Assembly (NCBI RefSeq): GCF_963082655.1
Contig: NC_081556.1
Span: 70,541,227 to 70,605,226 of the forward strand
Reading direction: 5' to 3'
DNA from: Stomoxys calcitrans
Lineage: Eukaryota > Arthropoda > Insecta > Diptera > Muscidae
Length of the DNA stretch: 64,000 nt
In this document: piece after piece, positions 20,470 through 31,513 of the stretch
Position numbering within the stretch: the first letter of the stretch is position 1
Layout: every line of letters starts with the position of its first letter
Translations under genes and position numbers: made by a program
Notes under the pieces: model-generated
Databases searched by the model: none
Seen by the model: only the letters and a program-made list of their open reading frames with translations
What the model was told of the DNA's origin: nothing

Positions 20470-21142
20470 TTTTATACCCTCCACCCTAGGATGAGGGTTT
20501 ACTATTTTCATCATTCTGTCTGCTAAGCATAAATCGAATTGGTCTACGTTTTAATTAGCTGTCATATAAACCGATCTTGAATCTTGACTTCTTGAGCCCT
20601 TACAAGCCGCAATTTTTGTCCGATTTGGTTGAAATTTGGAAAAGATGTTTTGTTATGACCTTAACCAACTGTGCCAAGTACGGTCTAAATCGGTCTATAA
20701 CCTGATATAGCTGCCATATAAACCGATTTTGATTTCTTGAGCCTCTAGAGAGCGCAATTGTTAACCTATTTGGCTAAGATTTTGTACAACGGCTTCTCCG
20801 ATGACCCTCAACATACGTGTCAAATATGACCTGAAGCGGTCTATAGCCTTATAGGGCTCCCATATTAACCGTTCTCCCTATTTTACTTCTTGATCCCCTA
20901 AATGGCGCAATTCTTATTAGAATTAGGTGAAAATTTACACAATGAATTCTACTATGGTCTCCAATTTTTAATCCAATTATGGTCCGACCATAACTTGATA
21001 TAGCTCCAATAGCATAGCAATTATTTTCTTTTATCCCTTGTTTGTCTAAAAAGATATACCGGGAAAAGAACTCCACAAGTGCGATCCATGGTGAAAGTTA
21101 TATAAGATTCGGCCCAGCCGAACTTAGCACGCTTTTACTTGT
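20470..21142 (-). mobile_element. DINE/mini-me-like element, subfamily B, intronic
   Basis: Right end at 20470 (TATACCCTCCACCCTAGGAT), several degraded units, and left end at 21095-21142 (TTCGGCCCAGCCGAACTTAG ... TTTTACTTGT). The CATGGTG / TTATATAAGATTCGG phrase before the palindrome is the subfamily B signature. The GTCY core is lost. It abuts the next copy with no spacer. Confidence 0.7.
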
Positions 21143-21903
21143 TTTTATACCCTCCACTATAGGATGGGGGTATACTTATTTCGTCATTCTGTTTGTAACA
21201 CGTCGAAATATGCGCCTGAGACCCCATAGTGTATATATATTCTTGATCGTCATGTCATTTTAAGTCGATCTAGCCATGTCCGTCCGTCTGTCTGTCGAAA
21301 TCACGCTTACCTTCGAAGGAGTAAAGTTAGCCGCTTGAAATTTTGCACAAATACCTTTGAGTAGTCTAGGTGGGTTGGGATTGTAAATGGTCAAAATCTG
21401 TTCATGTTTTGACATAGATCTAGCCGATCTTAGATCTTGACTTCTTGAGCCTCTAGAGAGCGCAATTCTCGTCCGATTTGACTGAAATTTTGCACATTTT
21501 GGTATCACTCCCAACAACAGCATTAAGTATGATTCAAATCGATTCATAATCTGCTATAGCTGTCATATAAACCGATCTTGTGTCTAATATGGTCTGAATC
21601 GATCAATACCTTAATACAGCTCCCATATAAACCGATCTCCCGATTTTGCTTCTTGAGCCCCTACAAGACGCAATTCTTATCCGAATGAACTGAAATATTA
21701 CACAATGACTTCTACAATGTTCAGCATTCATTTTTGGCCCGAATCGAACTATAACTTGATATAGCTCCAATAGCATAACAGTTCTTATTCAATATTTTTT
21801 GTTTGCCTAAAAAGAGATACGGCGCATAGAACTCGACAAATGCGATCCATGGTGGAGGGTATATAAGATTCGGCCCGGCCGAATTTAGCACGCTCTTACT
21901 TGT
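21143..21903 (-). mobile_element. DINE/mini-me-like element, subfamily B, complete
   Basis: Right end TATACCCTCCACTATAGGAT, then TAGTGTATATATATTCTTGA, GATCTAGCCATGTCCGTCCG and CTGTCTGTC (the TA-rich/GTCY core). Units with ~153-bp spacing follow, ending GATCCATGGTGGAGGGTATA, then CGGCCCGGCCGAA, at 21903. It is arranged head-to-tail with the preceding copy. Confidence 0.75.
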
Positions 21904-22210
21904 TAAATTTAATTAATTGAGACACTTGTTACTTTGCAGGTGTACTTGTTGAGTAACTTCATCGTCAAGAAGATGATGTCGGTAGGCTAGTAGATGCGTG
22001 CAAGACTACCAAACATAAGACCATGAGTTTAATCTTCTTCTGCGGCACCAAAATTACTAAAATTTGTTTTTAAAGGAAATAGTAGAGAGAGCGACAGAGA
22101 AAACACCGAGAGCAGCAGTAAAACGAACGAGACAAAGCTGGGCGAGCCGAATAAAGAAAATAGAAACACCACCACTCAAAGCAAAGCAAATGCGGCATGC
22201 TGGTAGCTGG
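21904..22210. other. Intron, unassigned, with purine-rich run
   Basis: Between two DINE-like copies. A purine-rich run (about 22070-22200, GAGAGAGCGACAGAGAAAAC) gives a short plus-strand frame without known features. Origin unknown. Confidence 0.35.
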
Positions 22211-22853
22211 TTTTTATACACTAATTTCGTCATTCTGTTTCCAACACCTCGAAATATGCGTCTAATTGTATATATATTCATGATCGTCATGACATTTTAA
22301 ATCGATCTAGCCATGTCCGTCCTTCCGTCCGCCTGTCTGTCAAAAACATGCTAACTTTCGAAGGAGTAAAGGTAGGCGATTGCAATTTTGCACAAATACT
22401 TTTTATTAGCGTAGGTCGGTTGGGATTATAAATAAGCCAAATGGGTCTATGTTTTGATATAGCTGCCATATTGACCGATCTGGGATCTTAACTTCTTGAG
22501 CCTCCAGAGAGCGCCATTCTTATCCGATTTGACTGAAATTTTGCACGTAGTCTTTTGATATCACTTCCAACAACTGTGCTTGGTATGGTCAAAATCGGTT
22601 CATTGCCTGATATATATAAACCGATTTGGGTCTTGACTTCTTGAGTTTTTAGAAGGCGCAATTCTTATCCGATTTGGCTGTAATTTCGTATGATGTGTTT
22701 TATTATGACTTCCAACAACTGTGCCGAGTTTGGTCAAAATCGGTACATAGCCTGATATAGCTGCCATGTAAACCGATATTGGGTCTTGATTTCTTGAGCT
22801 TTTAGAAGGCTCAATTCTTATCCGATTTGGCTGAAATGAGGTGTTTTGGTATC
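22211..22853 (-). mobile_element. DINE/mini-me-like element, truncated, subfamily B
   Basis: It starts within the right end (TTTATACACTAATTTCGTCA), carries the core TGTATATATATTCATGATCG and the GTCC tract (22314-22341), then three units. It breaks off near 22853 without the left palindrome. Confidence 0.7.
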
Positions 22854-23119
22854 AGATCGAGAGACATCTCGCTACTACTATACAGTAATTCGAATCAATA
22901 TTTGCTCCTCTGATCGATCGTACGACTGTCTAACAAGGATCATTACGTGATTAATCTTCTTTGTCGTCGTTTGACGGGGGGACAACCATTTGGGCTTGTG
23001 AATGTTCTGATGGTGAAATCTTCTATGTCCGTTTTAACAGACTTGTAAACATTTATCATAAACTCTATTTTTTTATTTATTAACTAAGCCAATGTTTCAT
23101 GTTTATTGAATGATTGCAG
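22854..23119 (+). other. Intron 3' end before TM VI exon
   Basis: Unassigned intron sequence ending GAATGATTGCAG at 23119, the acceptor for the next exon. Confidence 0.5.
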
Positions 23120-23289
23120 CCGAGGGCAGTTATCCTGGATCCATTATGTACGTTATTATTTTCCATCATTGTTATAATGACAACGCTCAACCTTTTCAAA
23201 GAATCAATACACATACTTATGGATTCAGTTCCTAATGGCATTTCTCTTGAAGAGCTCGAAATGGAATTGCTCGACATTGAGGGAGTCAA
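23120..23289 (+). CDS. Zinc transporter exon with TM VI and start of C-terminal domain
   Basis: Acceptor at 23117-23119 and donor AAGTAAGTATT with GT at 23290. It encodes ILDPLCTLLFSIIVIMTTLN (TM VI, with the conserved Asp-Pro at its start). Next comes LFKESIHILMDSVPNGIS, the family's link into the cytosolic domain (usual pattern: repression/LMEG.P). The first helix of the ferredoxin-like C-terminal domain follows (LEELEMELLDIEGV). It begins in phase 0 and ends with two bases of a Lys codon. Confidence 0.88.
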
Positions 23290-23352
23290 GTAAGTATTGT
23301 ATAACTCCTCTACGACGAATAAGAACTAAATGCTTGCAACTATTTTATGCAG

Positions 23353-23423
23353 ATCTGTCCATCATCTAAACGTTTGGAATCACACTTCAAACCACAGTGT
23401 GCTAATGGCCCATTTAGTCATAG
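23353..23423 (+). CDS. Zinc transporter exon, C-terminal domain strand
   Basis: It follows a 63-bp intron (23290-23352, ends TATTTTATGCAG). It encodes SVHHLNVWNHTSNHSVLMAH then LVI. This corresponds to the family's V-H-D-L-H-x-W segment and the downstream A-H strand. The first His and the AH His are kept, but the usual Asp and second His read His and Asn here. The donor GT is at 23424. Reading on without splicing gives an alternative stop at 23537-23539. Confidence 0.85.
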
Positions 23424-23509
23424 GTAGACACTACAAATCAAATTCACCAAAGGTCATATCGTTTTGTTTTGAACCAACTAACCACACCTTACCACATGTT
23501 TCATTTCAG

Positions 23510-23619
23510 ACTTTCTTGCCGATAGCAACAATATTCTAATGCATGCCACTCAGATAGCCAGCAGCCCTAAGTACAATGTGAAACACAGTACCATACAAAT
23601 AGAACGTGCTGCCTTATAA
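23510..23619 (+). CDS. Zinc transporter last exon
   Basis: It follows an 86-bp intron (23424-23509) ending CATGTTTCATTTCAG. The joined Asp codon leads into FLADSNNILMHATQIASSPK and YNVKHSTIQIERAAL, then TAA at 23617-23619. The KY.VKHSTIQIE ending is the conserved last strand of ZnT proteins, which supports splicing over the read-through frame. Confidence 0.88.
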
Positions 23620-24473
23620 ATTGCCAAGGAACCAACAATCACAACATCATATTGGTCGTAAATTGCATTGTAAATTGTACATGGAACAATAGCAGTAGAC
23701 TTCGTTGTTGTGCTGTGAGAAGTAGCTATCAATAGCTGTTTCATATTACAAAGAAATTGTTAAAAAATTCTGCCTTAAATTAAGTGCAAAAGGAGTACCA
23801 TAACTCGTTAACTTTTAGTTTTTACGCAAAAATCACGAGATGTGTATATCGTCAGCCTAATGCTATCTTGTTTCATACGCCATTATGTGCAATCGAGAAA
23901 AAAACACTTTAAGTTGGAGTCTCAATTACTTAAAACTGGGCCGTAAATGTGTTTTTTTAACGTTACCATGTTCATGCATTTCTAAACAATATGCCCTTAA
24001 ACGTTTAATATTTTTCGGCCAGAAATAAACGTTATGTAGCCCATTTTTCGAAAATAGTTAATTGTTGTTTTGTTCCATATCCAAATTTTGTTTACATTTT
24101 TTAGAATTTTGTTTTACGTGTAACATAATGTGTACCAATATAGCATTGAATTAACATAAGGTGTTCCACCTCCAATTGAGAATATTTTTATTAAAAAAAA
24201 AATAATAATAATCTTTTCATTTTAATGCGGTTTTACTATGAAACAAATTGGATTTTTCTTAGAAAATATATAACAAGAAAAAACTAGCCCATATAGCACT
24301 CGCCACGCTAGAAACGTATGCCGAAGGCGTGTTGTCTGTGATCAAATCCATCTGTTATCTGGCAATTTCTTTTCAATAATCAATTAAAATCCTTCAATTT
24401 CTGGTCATATTCAATCTCATGATCATTAGCTCTACTCACTCCCTTTGGGTGAAATAATGTAAAAAGTATGGAT
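23620..24473 (+). other. Zinc transporter 3' region, unassigned
   Basis: Probably 3' untranslated region followed by intergenic DNA. The best poly(A) signal I see is AATAAA at 24024-24029, about 405 nt after the stop. No other gene or repeat recognised. Confidence 0.45.
24024..24029 (+). terminator. Candidate poly(A) signal
   Basis: AATAAA in the context CAGAAATAAACG, about 405 nt past the zinc-transporter stop codon. It is a canonical hexamer, but such hexamers are frequent in AT-rich DNA, so it stays a candidate. Confidence 0.3.
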
Positions 24474-24563
24474 AATGGAAATGGATATTTCGATATGTTC
24501 CAAATGGAATTACAAAGAGGATATTCAAATATAGATCTACCAAGCCTTCTCTTGGTAGATCTA
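24474..24563 (+). repeat. Isolated DINE-like right end with altered hairpin
   Basis: ATGGATATTTCGATATGTTC aligns with the right-end core of subfamily A. The terminal hairpin is replaced by TAGATCTACCAAG (24532-24544) and its perfect reverse complement at 24551-24563 around a 6-nt loop. The rest of the element is absent. Confidence 0.55.
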
Positions 24564-25898
24564 AATTTGATAACAACTCTATAAGATGATGTGACCAATT
24601 ATCTCCAAATATGTTGAATGGTTGTCGACAAATGAATGTATGCAATTGATTTCTTCTATATTAGAGTAGTCACGCTCAAAAAATATTTCTAATATTTTCA
24701 ATAGAGACTACAGAAATATTTGATTGCGGTACTGGTTTTTTGATTGCAATTTTATGGTACGCAAGAATGCATGTTGAAATTCGGCATTAGCTTAGTCACA
24801 CTTCGCATTCAGTAAATCCAATAACATTCATTCAGTGGGACTACTTCTGGACTCAAAGCCACGTTATTTTCCCCTTTCATTGGTTTCAAACCCGTATGGT
24901 AAATCTCAAATTAAGATTTTAGGAATTTAAAAGTTGTTTTTAGTTATATATTTAAATAATTTGAGTAAAAATTGAGCACGTGAAACATGGTAGCACTATC
25001 AATTTGATTTGTCAAAAATATATATAATTTTGAATATGAAACAAAACCCAGGATTTAATAAAAGTGGATATGGAGCAAACTTAATCTCAATATCTCAAAA
25101 ACTAAGCGAGATACGAAAAAATTTATTGAAAATTCTGAAAGTTCGTACCTTGAAACGATCCTAACTAAAAGGATCGAAAATGGCTTATGGAGCAAGTTAG
25201 CATTTGATCGAATATATTTATAGCGAAAAATTTACTTATCATACCTTTTAAACAAGATTCTAATCAAATATGACCAAAGAGCCTAAGTAAAGCTTAAATG
25301 TATTAAAAATGTATTAGACCATCTTAAATAAAGTTTTAGAATAATTACAGAATTTTAAAATTCAGAATCAACTCTTCTTTTATTTATAAGCTGTTGTCAT
25401 TTTTTCGGTATGACTTAATGGCTTGTTAAGAATATTCATAATCTTTCATATTTTCGTCCGATTAGACTTACTATGTTTAGTTAGTCATAAGAGAATTATT
25501 CAAATTATTATTATATTATCAACCAACACCAATATAACATACGCGTCAATAGGTGTGCTTTATTTTAGTACAATATAGTGAAGTGCAATGAAATTTTTAT
25601 GAATATGACCTTTATCCAGGACAACAAAGTTCTGGATAAATTACCAGTGCAGGTTTGTGTAGATCATCTGTTTTCAAGATCGCCATGATATGTTTTTCAC
25701 AACTAAGTGTGGCCATTTGCAGAAGTACCTCTTATTTGGATAGTAATATAAAATGAAAACCGATTACTTATACAATTGCGTACACAAATCTTAATAAAAT
25801 ATAATTGACTGCTTTGTCCTCACATTTTTTGCCAATTTTAGCTATAAATTTTAGAAATATTCTCACTTTTCTCCTCGTATTGTTTTGACAGGTTGGCA
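24564..25898. other. Intergenic, unassigned
   Basis: AT-rich sequence with no recognised gene, RNA or repeat end in either strand. It is the longest stretch of the window free of identifiable mobile DNA. Confidence 0.5.
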
Positions 25899-27011
25899 AA
25901 TGGCGTATACTAATTTCGTCATTCTGTTTGTAACTACTCGAAATATTTGTCTGAGACCCCATAAAGTATATATATTCTTGATGGTCGTGACATTTTATGT
26001 CGATCTAGGCATGTCCGTCCGTCCGTCTGTCTGTCGAAAGCACACTAACTTCCGAAGGAGTAAAGCTAGCCGCTTGAAATACTTCTTATTAGTGTAGGTC
26101 AGTTGGTATTGTAAATGGGCCATATCGGTCCATGTTTTGATATAGCTGTCATATAAACCAATCTTGGGTCTTGACTTCTTGAGCCTCTAGAGTCCGCATT
26201 TCTTATCCGATTGGAATGAAATTTTGCACGACGTGTTTTGTTATGATATCCAATAATTGTGCCAAGTATGGTTTGAATCGGTCCATAACCTGATATAGCT
26301 GTCATATAAACCGATCTTGTGTCTTGAATTCTTGAGTCTCTAGAGTGCGCAATTCTTATCCGATTGGAATGAAATTTTGCACGACGTGTTTTGTTATGAT
26401 ATCCAACAACTGTGTCAAGTATGGTTCAAATCGGTCCATAACCTGATTTAGCTGCCATATAAACAGACCTTGGGTCTTGACTTCTTGAGCCTCTAGAGGG
26501 CGCAATTCTTATCCGATTTGAATGAATTTTGGCACGACGTGTTTTGTTATGATATCCAACAACTATGCCAAGTATGGTTCAAATCGATTCATAACCTGAT
26601 ATAGCTGTCATATAAACCGATCTGGGATCTTGAATTTTTGAGCCTGTAGAGGTCGCAATTATTATCCGATTTCCCTGAAATTTTGTACGACGGATTCTCT
26701 CATGACCATAAACACACGTGTTTATTATGGTCTGAATCGGTCTATAGCCCGATACAGCTCCCATATAAATCGATCTCTTTATTTTATTTTCTTATTCGAA
26801 TTGGCTGACATTTTACACAGGTCTAAAAAATATAATTTAATTGTGGTCCAAACCGGACCATATCTTGATATCGCTCTAATAGCAGAGCAAATCTTTTCAT
26901 ATATTCTGTTTTGCCTAAGAAGAGATGCCAGGAAAAGAACTCGACAAATGCGATCCATGATGGAGGGTATATAAGATTCGGCCCGGCCGAACTTAGCACG
27001 CTTTTACTTGT
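25899..27011 (-). mobile_element. DINE/mini-me-like element, subfamily B
   Basis: It begins inside the right end (GCGTATACTAATTTCGTCAT). The core has AAAGTATATATATTCTTGAT and GTCCGTCCGTCTGTCTGTCG. Five units of about 153 bp follow, then CCATGATGGAGGGTATATAA, the palindrome CGGCCCGGCCGAAC and TTTTACTTGT. Apart from the outermost right hairpin it is complete. Confidence 0.75.
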
Positions 27012-28370
27012 CTATTCTTATATATAAAAATCAATTTGTGTTTGTTTGTATGTTTGTGTGTTCCTTATAGACTCAGAAACGGCTGAACCGATTTTCTTTC
27101 TTCTTTTCACAAATGGTGCATACTGACCCCGTGGTGAAAATAGGGTACTACATTTTTTGATATCTGAAGGGGGGGCGGACCCTCCCCCTTACCCTAATTT
27201 TCAGAAATGCCAGATCTCGAAGATGGGTGGAGTGATTTAAGCCAAATTTTGTGTGCTCTCATATAGTACCCTAAAAATAAAAATTTGGTATCCAAATTTC
27301 GGATGGGCTACCCAGGGGGGCTGCCCCACCCTAAAGCCTACCAACCATATATTTATACCAATCACAACAATATGGGACTCAAATGAAAGGTAATTAGGAT
27401 GAGAAAACTTATCTGATATCCAATTGTCGGACCATGTACTAGGTAGAACAACCCAAGCCCTAAAACACCCCTAAATCGGACATATTTACCGACAATGGCA
27501 ATTTGGGACTCAAATGAAAGATATTTGCGAGTAGAATACGAATCTGATATCCAAATGTGGGACTACGATTCTGGGGGTCCACCCCTTCCCTAAAACACTC
27601 CGAAACTGGACTTATTTACTGACCATGGGAATATGGGGCTTGAATAGAAGGTATTTGAATTTAGAATACGAATCTGATATCCAAATATGGGTCCAAGAGT
27701 TTGGGGGCCGCCTTCCACCAAAAACATCCCCCAAAGGGGACAAATTTACGACCATAGCAATATGGCGCTCAAATGAAAGCTCTTTGGGAGTAAAGCACGA
27801 ATTTAATATCAATGTTCGGAAAAAGTGTTTATGGGGCCACGCCACCTTCACAAGACCACCCAAATAGTAAGTATTTGCTGACTATTGCAATATAAGGCTC
27901 AAATAAGAGGGATTTTCGAGTATAACACGAATCCGATATATATTTTCAAGGCCAACTCACTGAGTAGCCGCCCATCCCCAAAAACACCCCCTAAGCCGGT
28001 CATGTTTGCCGACATTTGGAAGTAGACCACGTATCTGATATCAACATTAGGGACGAACTCTATAGGGGACGTCCCATAACCATAACAACCCCCAAATAGG
28101 GCGTATTTACTCACCAAGACAATTTGGGGAGTAAAGAGAGTGGAACTAAATATCTTTAATTTTTAGGGCCAAAACCCCTAACCGTACATATTTGCTGGCA
28201 TTTGCAATAAGGAGTTTAAATGAGATTAGAAAACGATTTTGATATCAATTTTTGAGGCCAATTGCAATACGTTTCAAATAAATGATATATAGATATATGA
28301 GAATAGACCACATTGCTGATATATGTATTTTCAGGGCTTAATGTTGGGGGACCATCTTGGATAATGTTGG
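27012..28370 (+). repeat. Repeat family C, ~130-bp tandem units
   Basis: The head reads TTCTTATATATAAAAATCAA then GACTCAGAAACGGCTGAACC. After that a unit of about 130 bp recurs. Its anchor GGGACTCAAATGAAAG or variants lies near 27374, 27506, 27636, 27766 and 27893, each followed by GAATCTGATATCCAAAT and a GGGGGCCGCC..CCCAAAAACACCCC stretch. No terminal repeats or coding domain are visible, so the class is unknown. A SINE interrupts it at 28371. Confidence 0.7.
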
Positions 28371-28692
28371 AGGCCACCGTAGCGCAGAGGTTAGCATGTC
28401 CGCCTATGACGCTGAACGCCTGGGTTCGAATCCTGGCGAGACCATCGGAAAAAATTTTCAACTGTGGTTTTCTCCACCTTATGCTGGCAACATTTATGAA
28501 GTACTATGCCATGTAAAACTTCTCTCCCAAGAGGTGTCGCACTGCGGCACGCCGTTTGTACTTGACTATAAAAAGGAGGCCCCTTATCATTGAGTTTTAA
28601 AACTTGAATCGGACTCCACTCATTGATATGTGAGAAGTTTGCCGCTGTTCCTTAGTGGAATGTGCAAAAATGGGCAAAATTTGCATTTGCAA
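28371..28692 (+). mobile_element. tRNA-derived SINE, most complete copy
   Basis: The tRNA-like head has an A box TAGCGCAGAGG (28380-28390) and a B box GGTTCGAATCC (28423-28433), the internal RNA polymerase III promoter. The body contains CACCTTATGCTGGCAACAT, CACTGCGGCACGCCGTTTG, ACTATAAAAAGGAGGCCCC and an end near GCAAAATTTGCATTTGC. It is inserted in family C, which continues at 28693. Other copies lie at 7872, 33805, 38560 and 44076 (minus). Confidence 0.85.
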
Positions 28693-29086
28693 TGTGGGGC
28701 GACCACCCATATCCCCACAACACCCCTAAATCGGGCATATTTACCAACCATGTCTATGTGGAGCTTAAATACAAGGTATTGAGGGGTAGAGCAAGAATTG
28801 ATACCCAATTCTTTGGGGGTCTATTCCTTTCCTAAAATACCCCACAAACAGTAATTTTGTACTGACCATCACAATATGGGACTCAAATGATAGTATATAG
28901 GACCATGTATTAAGGGCATCACCCCTTCCCCAAAACACCCCTCAAAGGGTAAAAATTTTTCGACCATTCCAATATGTGGCTCAAATGAAAGGTATTTGAG
29001 ATTTCTGGGCCATGTGTTTGGGGGACGCCTCATCGTGTAAACTCCCCTTAAAGCAATGGCAATATGTGGTTTAAATAAATGGTATT
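28693..29086 (+). repeat. Repeat family C, continuation after SINE
   Basis: Same units as 27012-28370: CACAACACCCCTAAATCGGG, CATATTTACCAACCATG and CAATATGGGACTCAAATGAT. It ends near 29086 where a LINE reading frame starts. Confidence 0.65.
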
Positions 29087-30309
29087 TGAGAAATTTTCCC
29101 GGGAAATTCTACAACGGACAACGTGGCGCCAGAAGAGGTTGTCACTGATACGTATTCATCGGAGGCCATTAGGGAAACTCTGTCTGAGCGGAAAATTCTC
29201 TGGGCGATAAGAAGTTTCGACTCCTTTTAGTCGACAGGCTCTGATGATGTATCACCGGTTGAATTACAAGCTGTGTCTGATAGACTGGTTCCCTGGTCTA
29301 TATATACCTGTGGGATGCAGGGACACGGTAATTTTTAATTCCGGTAATTTTTATTCCGAAAGCAGGAAAACCTTACCACACGAGTCGAAAGATTTTCGTC
29401 CTAAAAGTCTGTCATCCTTTATAATGAAGACTCTTGAGAGGTTAATAGAAACATATCTTAGGGCAAAGATCCCTGGAGATCGCCAGTCGCGGCAGCAGCA
29501 TGCAAATAGTAAAGGCAAATCGACTGAAACAGCCCTTCACGACCTAGTCTGCTACATAGAGGGTTCTCTCGCTGTCAACGAATAGGCAATGGTAGCATTT
29601 CTTGACATTGAAGGTGGTTTCAATAATGTATAACCGACGTCAATCATGAAGGGGTTGGAGTTTCTAGGCATCAACTCTACCGTAAGAAAGTTAATTAATA
29701 ACTTACGTTCTAAAAGATGTATTACGGCAGGCTTGAGATCTGTGGATCTAGAAAGATGGGTTAGAAGAGGAACAAAGAGATGTACTGTCTCCTCTACTTT
29801 TGAATATAGCCATTAACAACATATTATTGTCTCTGGAAGGAAAAGACGTAAAAGTGGTCGCGTATGCTGACGACGTGGCAATTACGGTTAGGGGAAAGTT
29901 TCCCAGCACTCTAAGAGATATACTTCAAAAAGCTCTACGTCCAACAGCAAAGAGGGCTACCGAAAGTGGTCTGTGTGTAAATCCGTGCAAGACAGAAGTA
30001 GTTTTTTCAGCACGATATACAAGTTGCCTACAGTGGAACTTGTGTGGAGAGAATGTTCCATTTACAGAAAGCGCAAAATACCTGGGTGTTTTGCTGGACA
30101 GGAAATTAAACTTCAAATCCAACATTTTGGAAAGGGCAAGAAAGGCCACTCTTGCCCTATACACCTGCAAGAGAACCATTGGCAAAATCTGGGGATTTAG
30201 AACGCGTATCATGAATTGGGTATATACTGCAGTTGTCAGACCTACAATATTATGGTATATGGTGTTGTGGTCTGGTGGACTGCGCTTCAAAAATACACCT
30301 ACTGCTTAA
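29087..30309 (+). mobile_element. LINE reverse-transcriptase fragment with intact YADD
   Basis: Frames broken several times but recognisable in order: ETLSERKILWAIRSF, a GSDDVSP.ELQ segment, FRPKSLSSFIMKTLERLIET, KGKSTETALHDLVCYIEG, AMVAFLDIEGGFNNV, VVAYADDVAITV (YADD at 29863-29874), and AKYLGVLLDRKLNFKSNI. These are successive reverse-transcriptase blocks of a non-LTR element related to the 39930 copy. Stops (for example after SFDSF) and frameshifts show it is dead. The 3' part after the thumb is missing. Confidence 0.8.
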
Positions 30310-30314
30310 CACTT

Positions 30315-30716
30315 AAGATCGGTTTATATAGGAGCTATATCTAAATCTGAACCTATATGGTCAATGTGCAATACCCAACAACCTTCATCGATATAAAGTA
30401 TATGTGCAAAATTTCAAGCGAAATTTCGACTGACTGGCGAACACAGATAGATCGACTCAGAACGTCGAGACGATCATGAATATATATACTTTATGGGGTC
30501 TTAGACGAATATTTCGAAGTTTTACAAACGGAATGACTAGATTAGTATACGACCGCTATCGTGATTTCGGCAGACTAACTGGCAAACACGGATAGATCGA
30601 CTCAGAACATCGAGACGATCAGAATACATATACTTTATGGGGTCTTAGACGAATATTTCGAAGTTTTACAAACGGAATGACTAGATTAATATACCCCCAT
30701 CCTATGGTGGTGGATA
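30315..30716 (+). mobile_element. DINE-like right half with duplicated end
   Basis: One unit (GATCGGTTTATATAGGAGCT) leads to the core and right end CCCCCATCCTATGGTGGTGG. The core/right segment GATAGATCGACTCAGAAC...ACGGAATGACTAGATTA occurs twice, at about 30446-30543 and 30591-30687, a 145-bp direct duplication. Confidence 0.65.
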
Positions 30717-31009
30717 TTAAAATAACGAACGAATGGTGAGGGACAAAATACACCATGTTTAAATTTCAACAGTATCATGGTTAAATTTTAACATAGTATG
30801 TACTAAAATTGACTATTCATATTGCATGAAAACTAAAAAAAACTATGGTTAAATTTCGCAATCTTATTTAATTAATTAGCATTGCAGTTTGACCAAATAT
30901 ATTGTAGAATATTTCGTATTATATAATAAAAATTGACAATATACTTAAAGTATATATTATGCTGCCCAAATATGGTTATGTCAACCATATTTTATTTCTC
31001 TGCGTGTAG
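30717..31009. other. Unassigned AT-rich stretch
   Basis: It has three loose repeats of ATGGTTAAATTT(T/C)A (about 30757, 30778, 30845). Otherwise nothing recognised. Confidence 0.35.
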
Positions 31010-31512
31010 GACGGTTGGTATTGCAAATGTGCCAAATCGGCTGACGTTTAGATATAGCTCCCATATAAACCGAATATACCTCTTAAGCCTCTAGAGGGCG
31101 CGATTCTTATCCGATTTAGCTGAAATATTGAACGAGAACCTTTCCTATCATCTCCAACAGGTGTATCGAATATGGTTCTAATCGATCAAAACCCTGATAT
31201 AGCTCTCATATAAAGCGCTCTCCTGAATATTCTTTTTAAGCCACTAGAGGTCGCAATTCTTATTCGATTTGGCTGAAATATTGCATGAGGTTCTAATCGG
31301 ATCAAAACCTGACAAAACCGAATATTCTTTTTGAGTCTCCAAACGGCGCAATTCTTATCCAATATTCAAAAAAATCCATGGGGATTTCTTGTTCTAATCA
31401 TTCATTAGTTTCCGCCTATAAAGATAAACCGTCGAAAGAACTTGACAAATGCGATCCACGGAGAAGGGTATTTAAGATTCGGCCTAGCCGAACTTATCAC
31501 CCTTTTACTTGT
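31010..31512 (-). mobile_element. DINE/mini-me-like element, truncated, subfamily B
   Basis: Units from 31010 (CGGTTGGTATTGCAAATGTG) to the left end GGTATTTAAGATTCGGCC and CCTTTTACTTGT at 31512. The right end and core are missing. The next copy begins after one or two bases. Confidence 0.65.
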
Positions 31513-31513
31513 G

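Noticed and set aside
23424..23539. Unspliced C-terminus as the main transporter product
   Set aside because: Splicing the 86-bp intron gives the conserved ZnT ending (YNVKHSTIQIE). The read-through tail has no family similarity, so it is kept only as a possible isoform.
28371..28440. Functional tRNA gene
   Set aside because: A and B boxes are present, but no cloverleaf with acceptor pairing follows, and the same head and body recur elsewhere. It is a SINE.
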